Of a stretch of 64,000 nt of DNA, positions 18,468 to 25,849 are shown piece by piece. Location of the stretch: assembly GCA_035379625.1 (NCBI GenBank), contig DAOSVM010000010.1, forward strand, positions 1 through 64,000, in the 5' to 3' direction. Under the pieces are notes generated by a model. The model made no database searches. It was not told the origin of the DNA and saw only the letters and a list, made by a program, of their open reading frames with translations. Position 1 is the first letter of the stretch. Each line of letters begins with the position of its first letter. Source of the DNA: DAOSCP01 sp035379625 (lineage in GTDB: Bacteria; Bacteroidota; Ignavibacteria; Ignavibacteriales; DAOSCP01). The position numbers and the translations under genes are program-made.

Positions 18468-18889
18468 TTAGCTCAGACGGTATAAGCTTAAGCCCCTTGC
18501 AGCTTTTGGAAAGCTGCAAGGGGCAGCGGGCCGGAACTGCCCACTAAAACTTTTGCCACCAATTTCAATAGGTGGCAAAAATAAAAGTAGGGTAGCATCG
18601 ACATGCCACCATTGTGGCATTGAATGCTACAATGGTGGCACGGAATTGCCACGCGGTGGCAAAAATAAATGTAGTGTGGCAATAATATGCCGTGTGATGG
18701 CAGCAAAATTTTCCAATTTGGCAAAAGGTGGCAACGTGGTGGCACGTATTTACCACGCAGTGGCAGCCAAAATTTGAAGGTGGCAAATATATCGATAATA
18801 CGATATAATTGCCACCTTTATTTTTTTGCAAGGATTGCAAAAAACCGCACAACTTCAGTTGTGCGGCACGCTTACACCGTCTGAGCTAA
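18468..18889 (+). repeat. Full-length inverted-repeat element, copy A (422 bp)
   Basis: The element is bounded by TTAGCTCAGACGGTATAAGC on the left and GCTTACACCGTCTGAGCTAA on the right (inverted, about 18 of 20 matching). The left hairpin is GCCCCTTGCAGCTTT with its complement (18492-18524). A second imperfect hairpin, AGCGGGC...GCCC, follows. The core (18554-18825) holds many GTGGCA and TGCCAC words and ends with GGTGGCAA...TTGCCACC flanking an ATCGATAATACGAT arm. The right hairpin is CCGCACAACT-TC-AGTTGTGCGG (18845-18866). The G+C content is far above the flanks. No credible gene lies inside: frames open on both strands reflect stop-poor repeat words. It fills the gap between the TerB-like and FKBP genes. 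Confidence 0.92.
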
Positions 18890-18915
18890 ATATTATATTT
18901 ATTTTTATAAATTAT

Positions 18916-18945
18916 AAAAAAAAGACTGCCGATTCTGGCAGCCTT
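18916..18945 (-). terminator. Rho-independent terminator of the FKBP gene
   Basis: Read leftwards, GGCTGCC/GGCAGTC forms a 7-bp stem (one G-U) followed by a run of about nine U. It lies just after the FKBP stop codon. Confidence 0.82.
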
Positions 18946-18949
18946 AAAA

Positions 18950-19702
18950 TTATTTAATACCGAGTAATTCAACTTCAAAGATTAATGTTTGGTTTGGCCC
19001 AATTATTTGACCTGCACCTCTTTTACCATATGCTAATTCTGAAGGGATAAAAAACTTAAATTTATCACCAATTTTCATATATTGCAAACCTTCTGTCCAG
19101 CCTTTTATAACTTGATTTAATGGGAAAGTTGCAGGTTCACCTCTTTTGTATGAACTATCAAATTCGGTACCATCTAATAAAGTACCACGGTAGTGAACTG
19201 TTACGGTATCAGTAGCTTTTGGTGAAACTTTTGAAGTATCGTTTTTGTATATAACTTCAAATTGCAAACCACTAGCCGTAGTTGTGACATTCGGATTTAA
19301 TTTATTTCTATTTAAAAATTGGTTTCCTTCTTCAAGATTTTTTTGCGCTTTAGCCTTATAACCTGGTTGTTGTTTTTCCATTTCGTCCATTTCAAATTCT
19401 TCAAATGCTGCTTGAATTTCTTTATCGGATAAAGCAAGTTCCTTATCTTGTATAAAGTCTTTGAAGCCTTGTAAGAATTTATCGATATCTGGTATTTCGA
19501 TACCTTGCATTTTAACAGAGCTAGCTATGCTAACACCTAATGCATAACTAAATTTTTCTTGTGATGTTTGCAATTTTGTGTCCTTTTTATTTGTTTTTGT
19601 GTTTACTGTTTGTTTTTGTGTAACTTTTTTTGGTTCTTTTGTTTGAGAAAATGCTATGCTGAATAATAAAAAAAATAATATTGAAAATTTGGCAAATTTC
19701 AT
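18950..19702 (-). CDS. FKBP-type peptidyl-prolyl cis-trans isomerase (FkpA/Mip-like)
   Basis: 250-residue exported proline isomerase and chaperone. A signal peptide (MKFAKFSILFFLLFSIAFSQ) is followed by a basic/polar linker. Residues about 50-130 form the helical FKBP N-domain used for dimerisation (KFSYALGVSIASSVKMQG; EGNQFLNRN). The catalytic FKBP fold follows: VTVHYRGTLLDGTEFDSSY, VIKGWTEGLQYMKIGDKF, FFIPSELAYGKRGAG and TLIFEVELLGI, with the usual aromatic pocket residues. It is likely periplasmic or outer-membrane associated. An AAAGG ribosome site precedes the start. It is transcribed alone and ends in its own terminator. Confidence 0.93.
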   Translation of the reverse strand: MKFAKFSILFFLLFSIAFSQTKEPKKVTQKQTVNTKTNKKDTKLQTSQEKFSYALGVSIASSVKMQGIEIPDIDKFLQGFKDFIQDKELALSDKEIQAAFEEFEMDEMEKQQPGYKAKAQKNLEEGNQFLNRNKLNPNVTTTASGLQFEVIYKNDTSKVSPKATDTVTVHYRGTLLDGTEFDSSYKRGEPATFPLNQVIKGWTEGLQYMKIGDKFKFFIPSELAYGKRGAGQIIGPNQTLIFEVELLGIK

Positions 19703-19825
19703 TTTCTAACCTTTATGAATTTATAGAAAATCTAATATACAGATATTTCAACAAAAAAAAAAATATAACAATAATTTATTTTTCTTAAATTGCGATGGGG
19801 ATTTTATAATTTCGGGGAATATTTT

Positions 19826-21553
19826 ATGAAGACTAAACTTATTTCATTTCTTTTATTATCCATAATACATACTGTTTTGCCTCAGATAATCAAAAATAAT
19901 TTTATTAAGGTTATTGTTCCAGAAAAAGATAGTATTATTTCATATTATAACGGTTATAGACTTTCTGCTTGGACCTTGCCTAATTCTAAGGTATATGTAA
20001 ATGATGTTGAATACAAAGTGTATTCAACAGGTGCATTTGCTGGGTTATTAGAATTAAAACCTGGTTTTAATAATTTTATAATTAAATCGATTTCCAAGGA
20101 AGGTGAAATTGTTGAAAAAGATTTATTTATTGAATATAAACCTAAAGAAGTTTTTCAGCCGCCAAAAGAATTAAAAATAGTATCAATTGAAAAACCTACT
20201 TCTAATATAATGGCGCAAGTTGGTGATATTTTAGAATTTGAAATTAAAGCAACATCAAATTGTGAAATTACGATTAATGATAAAATATTTTTGAAAGAGG
20301 TTGAGCATAGTGGTATTTATAGAAGTTTATACAAGGTAGTTGAAGGAGATTTTGTAAATGGCGAATTGAAAGTTCAAATTAAGAATAGTAATGGCGAAAA
20401 ACTTATCCAAATTGCAAAACAAAAAATTCAAATATTGAAGTCTTATTTGATTGGAAAAGTTAAAATAAAAAATCCTTGGGATAGACCATCCATTGCAGTT
20501 AGTTTAGGAACTGATAGGTTAGGTGGACAAAAATATCAGTATATTGTACCTGATGTTAAACTAGTTATTATTGGTAAAAATAGTAATATGTATAAAGTAA
20601 AATTAGGTGATAATATTGGGTGGATTGATGAAGATTATATTGAGATTTTGGAAAATTATAAGTTTCCGTATTCTTTGACTTCAAGTATAAAAGTTGCAGG
20701 TGGAATTAAATATGATTCAATTGTTGTGCCATTAACTGAAAAACTCCCTTATATTTCCTATCAAGATCCAGAATTAAATAGAATAGTTATAGATGTTTAT
20801 AATTGTTCTGGCAATACAAATTGGATAACACAATATTCAAATGTCAAAGAAATAAAAAATATATTCATCAATCAAGTTTCTTCCGAGACATTTAGGATAA
20901 ATATTGATTTAAATGGTCAAATGAATTATGGCTATGCTATTGATTATAAAGGAAATAGTTTAATAATAAAAATTAAACATAAGCCAACCGATTTAAAACT
21001 AAAAAATAAAGTAATTGTTTTAGATGCAGGACACGGTGGAAGTGATAATGGAGCAATTGGTGCATCCGGAAATTTTGAAAAAGAAATAAATTTAAAAATG
21101 GTTTATATTTTGAAAAAATTATTTGAAAAAAAAGGAGCAATTGTTTATTTAACAAGAGATAAAGATACTTTGTTATATAATAATTATAGATTATGGAAAA
21201 TATGGAATTATAATCCTGATATATTTATTAGTATTCATTGTAATTCAATTGGTAATTATACTAATCCATTAGAGGTAAAAGGAATTAGTACTTATTATAA
21301 ACATATTATATTTAGGCCCTTATCTAAGTATATATTAAATAATTGCTTAAAGTTGAAATTAGATGAATTCGGTAATGTTGGTAATTTTAATTTTACTAAT
21401 AATCAACCAACAGAATTTGTTAATACTTTAGTTGAATTAGCTTTTATTTCAAATCCTGAAGATGAAATAAAACTTTTAGATAATAATTTTTTGAATAAAT
21501 TAGCAAATCAGATTGTTAAAGGAACTGAAGAATATTTCAAAAATTTGAGGTGA
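19826..21553 (+). CDS. N-acetylmuramoyl-L-alanine amidase (Amidase_3) with SH3-like domain
   Basis: Zinc amidase that cleaves the glycan-peptide bond of peptidoglycan. I place the start at 19826, not at an in-frame ATG 36 bp upstream, because a GGGGAA site lies at the right distance and this yields a clean signal peptide (MKTKLISFLLLSI). The protein is 575 residues. Ig-like segments lead, an SH3-like stretch (VKLGDNIGWIDEDYIEI) lies near residue 260, and an AMIN-like beta-rich region follows. The Amidase_3 domain is C-terminal with zinc ligands His403 (DAGHGG), Glu420 and His471 (SIHCNS), and catalytic Glu537 in LVELAFISNPED. It is the first gene of a three-gene run with the propeller protein and a second amidase. 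Confidence 0.9.
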   Translation: MKTKLISFLLLSIIHTVLPQIIKNNFIKVIVPEKDSIISYYNGYRLSAWTLPNSKVYVNDVEYKVYSTGAFAGLLELKPGFNNFIIKSISKEGEIVEKDLFIEYKPKEVFQPPKELKIVSIEKPTSNIMAQVGDILEFEIKATSNCEITINDKIFLKEVEHSGIYRSLYKVVEGDFVNGELKVQIKNSNGEKLIQIAKQKIQILKSYLIGKVKIKNPWDRPSIAVSLGTDRLGGQKYQYIVPDVKLVIIGKNSNMYKVKLGDNIGWIDEDYIEILENYKFPYSLTSSIKVAGGIKYDSIVVPLTEKLPYISYQDPELNRIVIDVYNCSGNTNWITQYSNVKEIKNIFINQVSSETFRINIDLNGQMNYGYAIDYKGNSLIIKIKHKPTDLKLKNKVIVLDAGHGGSDNGAIGASGNFEKEINLKMVYILKKLFEKKGAIVYLTRDKDTLLYNNYRLWKIWNYNPDIFISIHCNSIGNYTNPLEVKGISTYYKHIIFRPLSKYILNNCLKLKLDEFGNVGNFNFTNNQPTEFVNTLVELAFISNPEDEIKLLDNNFLNKLANQIVKGTEEYFKNLR

Positions 21554-21556
21554 TAT

Positions 21557-22453
21557 ATGAAAATAATATTTACAATAATATTTGTTTTTGCAAGTCTTCT
21601 TGCACAGCTTAAGGTTGTTAGTAGTCGTGTTATAGAAACTAATATAGAGGCATACTATCCAATATTCGGTAATAATGATGATGAAATTTATTTTACTACA
21701 TCACAATGTATTGGAATTTATAAATTTAATTTGAGCAATAATAAATTTGAAACAATAACTGAAGATAGTGGCGCTGGATATGAATTCAGAATATCAGGTG
21801 ATAAGATTGTTTATAGAAAAGATAACTACAGCGAAGGTAAAAAGTATTCTTCAATAATTTTTATAGATTTAACTACAAGAGAACAAAAGATTTTGTCGGA
21901 AAATAAAAGAAATATGTCAACACCTGAAATAATTAATAAAGATTATGTAATTTTTAATGAAGATAGTAATAATAAAATAATGAAAGTTTCACAAAATCGA
22001 AATCTGAAAAGTATAGCATCTACATATGTTTTGAACGAAGATCTGAAAATTGCTTTATATATGAATGGTAAAAAAAGAATTTTAAAACCAGTGGGTGATG
22101 ATAATTATATATGGATTTCATTATCACCAGATAAAACAAAAATATTATTTACAGCTAGTAGTAAAGGGACTTTTATTTGTGACTTAAACGGTAATATTTT
22201 GTATGAATTAGGAAAAGCTCAAAGCCCAAAGTGGTCCCCAGATGGTAAAAAAGTATTATATATGATTCAGCAAGATGATGGTCATCAATATACCGCATCA
22301 GAATTATATTATTATGATTTAAAAGAAAAAAAACATTATCAGTTAACAAAAACTGACAATGTAATTGAATTATATCCTTCTTGGTCAAAAAATGGAGATA
22401 AAATAGTTTGTAATACAGCAGAAGGTAAAATAATATTGTATGAATTACAGTAA
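21557..22453 (+). CDS. Exported TolB/WD40-like beta-propeller protein
   Basis: 298 residues with a signal peptide (MKIIFTIIFVFASLLAQ). PD40/TolB-type blades are visible as repeated segments such as IWISLSPDKTKILFTASSKG, KWSPDGKKVLYMI and YPSWSKNGDKIVCNTAEG. It is shorter than TolB and lacks its N-terminal domain, so it is a stand-alone propeller. A strong GAGGTGAT ribosome site precedes the ATG. It begins 3 bp after the amidase stop and its end overlaps the region upstream of the second amidase, so the three are one operon. A role in binding or guiding the wall hydrolases is possible but is only inferred from position. Confidence 0.8.
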   Translation: MKIIFTIIFVFASLLAQLKVVSSRVIETNIEAYYPIFGNNDDEIYFTTSQCIGIYKFNLSNNKFETITEDSGAGYEFRISGDKIVYRKDNYSEGKKYSSIIFIDLTTREQKILSENKRNMSTPEIINKDYVIFNEDSNNKIMKVSQNRNLKSIASTYVLNEDLKIALYMNGKKRILKPVGDDNYIWISLSPDKTKILFTASSKGTFICDLNGNILYELGKAQSPKWSPDGKKVLYMIQQDDGHQYTASELYYYDLKEKKHYQLTKTDNVIELYPSWSKNGDKIVCNTAEGKIILYELQ

Positions 22454-22472
22454 TTTGGAAATAGGGGGAAAA

Positions 22473-24830
22473 ATGAAAAGAATTTTATTATGTATAACTT
22501 TACTTTTAGAGTTTACTTTTGCACAAAATTTTACAGGCATAAAAATTTATATAAATCCAGGACACGGGGGTTATGATTCAAATGATAGAAATATTCCTCA
22601 AACAGGTTTTTGGGAGTCAGAAAGTAATTTACATAAAGGTTTAAAACTAAGAGACATTTTACAAAGCTGGGGTGCAACGGTAGTAATGAGTAGAGTTACA
22701 AATACTAGTGATGATGATAAAGCCTTGTCAACAATTGTTGCTGAAGCAAATGCAGCAAATGTTGACCATATGCATTCTATTCATAGTAACGCTTACAATC
22801 AATTGTCAAATTATACGCTTGTTTTATTTCAAGGTACAGATGATTCACCGACATATTCTGATGCAAAAACAATGTCTAATTATTTATCTGATGATATTTA
22901 TTCTGTAAATAGAACAACAGCCAAATATTCACGTGGTGATATGTCATTTTATGGTGCAACAACACCTTATCTTGGAGTCTTTAAAGGTCTAAATATGCCT
23001 GGTACATTATCGGAGGGCTCTTTTCACGATTATATTCCCGAATCTTGGCGCTTAATGTCAATTTTGTATAAAAAACACGAAGCAATAGCAATGGCTCGTT
23101 CATTTATAAAAAAATTTAATAAAACACCTTTTCCTTTAGGGGTTATTGCGGGAATAGTAAGAACTAAGGACAGTTCTTCAAATCATTTGAATGCATTTGG
23201 GAATGATGTTTACAAGCCATTAAATAATGTTAAAGTTACCTTAAAAGGGAATAATGTTACGCGTGTTTTATATACTGATAATTTAAACAATGGTTTTTAT
23301 CTATTTGATAGCTTGCAACCTGGTACTTATAAAGTTTATTTTGAAAAATATTACTACTTTAAAGATTCTTCTACAGTTAATGTAAAAGCAAATTCAACAA
23401 CTTTTGCTGATAAATTTTTAGCTTTAGATGGTTCTATCCCAGCTGTTTTATCGAGTTATTCACCTAATATTTCTGCTAATGATAGTGTATATATTACTGC
23501 GTATATTGTTTTAAATTTTTCGAGACCAATAGATAAAACGACTTTGGAAAGTGGATTTACCATAACTCCACAAATACAAGGTACTTTTACATGGAGTAAT
23601 TCAGACCAAACGGTAAAATTTACTCCAATAAATTATTTTTCTCCAAAAACAAAATATACTGTAACAATTCCAACAACTGTGAAAAGTATTTATGGAGTTA
23701 ATTTACCACAGCAGTATACATTTTCGTTTAATGTTAATTCTAGGACAAAATTTAGTTTATTAAGTACATATCCAGATAATCAACAAAAAAATATACCTCA
23801 TTTTGTACAAGTGAAATTAGTTTTTGATGCAGAAATATTAACATCATCTATTGCTGGGCAATTTACTTTTACAGATTTGAATGGTAAAAATATTAATGCT
23901 AAAAATGTAGTATATAGCAAAGATAATATGGGTAGAGGAATAATGGTATTTGAACCTTATTCATCACTTATTCCCGGCATGATTTATAAAATCACTTTAA
24001 AAAATGGTATAAAAGATGTTAATCTAATTCCTTTGGGTGAAACAATAGAAAGATTTTTCACTGTTACAACAGATACAATAACTCCAGGTACAATAGTTGA
24101 CGGTTTTGAAAATATTTCAAATTGGAAACAACCTAGTTTATCAAGTTTAAGTCAAAACATTACAAATTCATCATTAGTTCTTGATAATTCCAGAAAATTT
24201 CAAGGTTCTTATAGTGCTAAACTTAACTATGAATTTACTTCATCAAATTCAGTTTGTGCTGTTGAAGCTATAAATAAACCAAATTTAGGTAATGGTGGTT
24301 ATTCTGCTGCTTTAATTTGGGGCGATATGAGTAATAATATTATTCAATTTATTGGAGAAAACGGAAGTGATATTTTAGTATCAGATACACTTAATTGGGC
24401 CGGATGGAAATATGTAAAATTCAATAATAATACAAATAAAGATATTCTATTGCACTCAATTATCGTTAAATCTAATTCTAATGTTACTAAAGGGCAAATT
24501 AATATTGACAATTTACAAAAAGATGTTTTAGTTGAAATTGAAAATAAATACAATAATGTAAAAACAGATAAATATTATTTATTTCAAAATTATCCAAATC
24601 CTTTTAATCCAATTACAACAATTAGTTATAACATACTTAAAGGTTGTAATGTTAAAATAGAAATTTATAATAGTTTAGGTGAATTAGTTAAAGTTCTAGT
24701 TAATGAATATAAACCTTCAGGAACGTATTTTGTTAACTTTAATGCGGATAATTTACCATCGGGAACTTATTTTTATAGAATGGTAGCAGGAGAATATATA
24801 AAAACTAATAAAATGATATTATTAAAATAA
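22473..24830 (+). CDS. Secreted N-acetylmuramoyl-L-alanine amidase with Ig-like domains and T9SS sorting domain
   Basis: 785-residue multidomain exported amidase. The start at 22473 is chosen over an upstream in-frame ATG because of the AGGGGGA site and the clean signal peptide (MKRILLCITLLLEFTFAQ). The Amidase_3 domain is N-terminal: His31 in NPGHGG, Glu50 in ESESNL and His104 in SIHSNA. A carboxypeptidase-regulatory-like domain follows (residues about 235-320). Two Big_5-type Ig domains come next (YSPNISAND...; TYPDNQQKN...), then a jelly-roll-like stretch. The last 85 residues are a type A T9SS C-terminal sorting domain starting NYPNPFNP and ending KMILLK. It should therefore be exported across the outer membrane, unlike the first amidase. 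Confidence 0.9.
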   Translation: MKRILLCITLLLEFTFAQNFTGIKIYINPGHGGYDSNDRNIPQTGFWESESNLHKGLKLRDILQSWGATVVMSRVTNTSDDDKALSTIVAEANAANVDHMHSIHSNAYNQLSNYTLVLFQGTDDSPTYSDAKTMSNYLSDDIYSVNRTTAKYSRGDMSFYGATTPYLGVFKGLNMPGTLSEGSFHDYIPESWRLMSILYKKHEAIAMARSFIKKFNKTPFPLGVIAGIVRTKDSSSNHLNAFGNDVYKPLNNVKVTLKGNNVTRVLYTDNLNNGFYLFDSLQPGTYKVYFEKYYYFKDSSTVNVKANSTTFADKFLALDGSIPAVLSSYSPNISANDSVYITAYIVLNFSRPIDKTTLESGFTITPQIQGTFTWSNSDQTVKFTPINYFSPKTKYTVTIPTTVKSIYGVNLPQQYTFSFNVNSRTKFSLLSTYPDNQQKNIPHFVQVKLVFDAEILTSSIAGQFTFTDLNGKNINAKNVVYSKDNMGRGIMVFEPYSSLIPGMIYKITLKNGIKDVNLIPLGETIERFFTVTTDTITPGTIVDGFENISNWKQPSLSSLSQNITNSSLVLDNSRKFQGSYSAKLNYEFTSSNSVCAVEAINKPNLGNGGYSAALIWGDMSNNIIQFIGENGSDILVSDTLNWAGWKYVKFNNNTNKDILLHSIIVKSNSNVTKGQINIDNLQKDVLVEIENKYNNVKTDKYYLFQNYPNPFNPITTISYNILKGCNVKIEIYNSLGELVKVLVNEYKPSGTYFVNFNADNLPSGTYFYRMVAGEYIKTNKMILLK

Positions 24831-24859
24831 AAAAAGCTGCTAAAAAGCAGCTTTTTTTT
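24831..24859. terminator. Bidirectional terminator
   Basis: AAAAAAGCTGC and GCAGCTTTTTTTT form a stem with A-runs on one side and T-runs on the other. It separates the convergent amidase and serA-like genes and can serve both. Confidence 0.88.
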
Positions 24860-25796
24860 AATTAACTTTATTCAATACTGTTCCATTTTCTGCAAAAGTT
24901 TTAATAATTCTAACTGTTTCTTCTGCTACAGCTAATTGTGCTTGTTCAGTAGAAGCACCAATATGATGAGTTACATAAACATTTTTGATACCTTGTAATG
25001 GAGATTTTACTTCACCTGCTTTTCCTTCTGGTTCATCATTAAATACATCTAAGCCAACTTTTAAATTTTTTGTTTTAACTGCTTCAATAAGTGCATTTTC
25101 ATCAACAATACCGGGACGTGAAGTATTAACAAATATTGTTCCTGGTTTCATTAAATCAAACATTTCTTTATTAAACATACCTTTAGTTTGTGGAGTTTGT
25201 GGAAGATGTACAGAAATTATATCAACATTTGGAATTGTAGCTTTAATATCTTCAACTTGAGTTATGAATTCATTATCTAATTTAACAATATCATAACCGT
25301 AAACTTTCATACCGAAAGCGTTAGCTCTTTTGGCTACTTCTTTCCCAATATTTCCTACACCTATTAAAAATAGTTTTTTACCAAACAAACCTTCTGCTTT
25401 TGAATATTCATTTTTATTCCATTTACCATTATGGAAATCAGCAACGTTATCTGGGATACGACGATCTAAAGCTAAAATCAATCCCATAGCTAATTCAGCA
25501 ACAGCTATTGAGTTCTTGCCAGGACAATTTGTAACAGTAAAGTTATTTTTAGTAGCTGTTTCAATATCGATTGTATTAACACCAGCACCTGCTCTAATAA
25601 TGACTTTTAAGTTTTTACCTTTTTTTATAGCTTCGGCATTAACTTTTGTTGAACGAACAACCAAAATATCAACAGATTCGATTTCGTTAGGAATATCATT
25701 TTCTCCTAACTCAGGTTTGTAAATAACATCATAGCCTAACTCTTTCATTTGGTCAGTATAAATATTAGGAAATTTGTCAGCAATTAAAATTTTCAT
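24858..25796 (-). CDS. serA: D-3-phosphoglycerate dehydrogenase-like D-2-hydroxyacid dehydrogenase
   Basis: NAD-dependent dehydrogenase, probably the first step of serine synthesis. The start at 25796 is set by a strong AGGAGG site; a longer frame to 25853 would overlap the upstream kinase stop and lacks such a site. The protein is 312 residues, the short form without an ACT or regulatory domain. The Rossmann motif is LIGVGNIGKEVAKRA, with the acidic residue YGYD after it. Catalytic residues are Arg in NTSRPGIVDE or the conserved Arg in VRSTKV/IIRAGAG, Glu in DVFNDEPEG and His in HHIGAST. It is the last gene of a leftward operon with nth, an acyl-CoA synthetase and a kinase. Other hydroxyacid substrates are possible. 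Confidence 0.86.
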   Translation of the reverse strand: MKILIADKFPNIYTDQMKELGYDVIYKPELGENDIPNEIESVDILVVRSTKVNAEAIKKGKNLKVIIRAGAGVNTIDIETATKNNFTVTNCPGKNSIAVAELAMGLILALDRRIPDNVADFHNGKWNKNEYSKAEGLFGKKLFLIGVGNIGKEVAKRANAFGMKVYGYDIVKLDNEFITQVEDIKATIPNVDIISVHLPQTPQTKGMFNKEMFDLMKPGTIFVNTSRPGIVDENALIEAVKTKNLKVGLDVFNDEPEGKAGEVKSPLQGIKNVYVTHHIGASTEQAQLAVAEETVRIIKTFAENGTVLNKVN

Positions 25797-25849
25797 TTTA
25801 CCTCCTGGTTTAAGTATAATAACAAACTTAGAAAAAAAAATTATTAAAA

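Noticed and set aside
18554..18830. CRISPR-like array
   Set aside because: The repeated words are 6-8 bp, alternate in orientation and lack constant repeats or unique spacers of even length. No cas genes are present.
18488..18884. Open frames on both strands of the repeat elements, with Cys/His-rich translations (similar ones at 37604-38043 and 50121-50453)
   Set aside because: They lie wholly or mostly within the repeats, appear in several frames and both strands at once, and arise from stop-poor GTGGCA/TGCCAC words. They lack ribosome sites and conserved starts.
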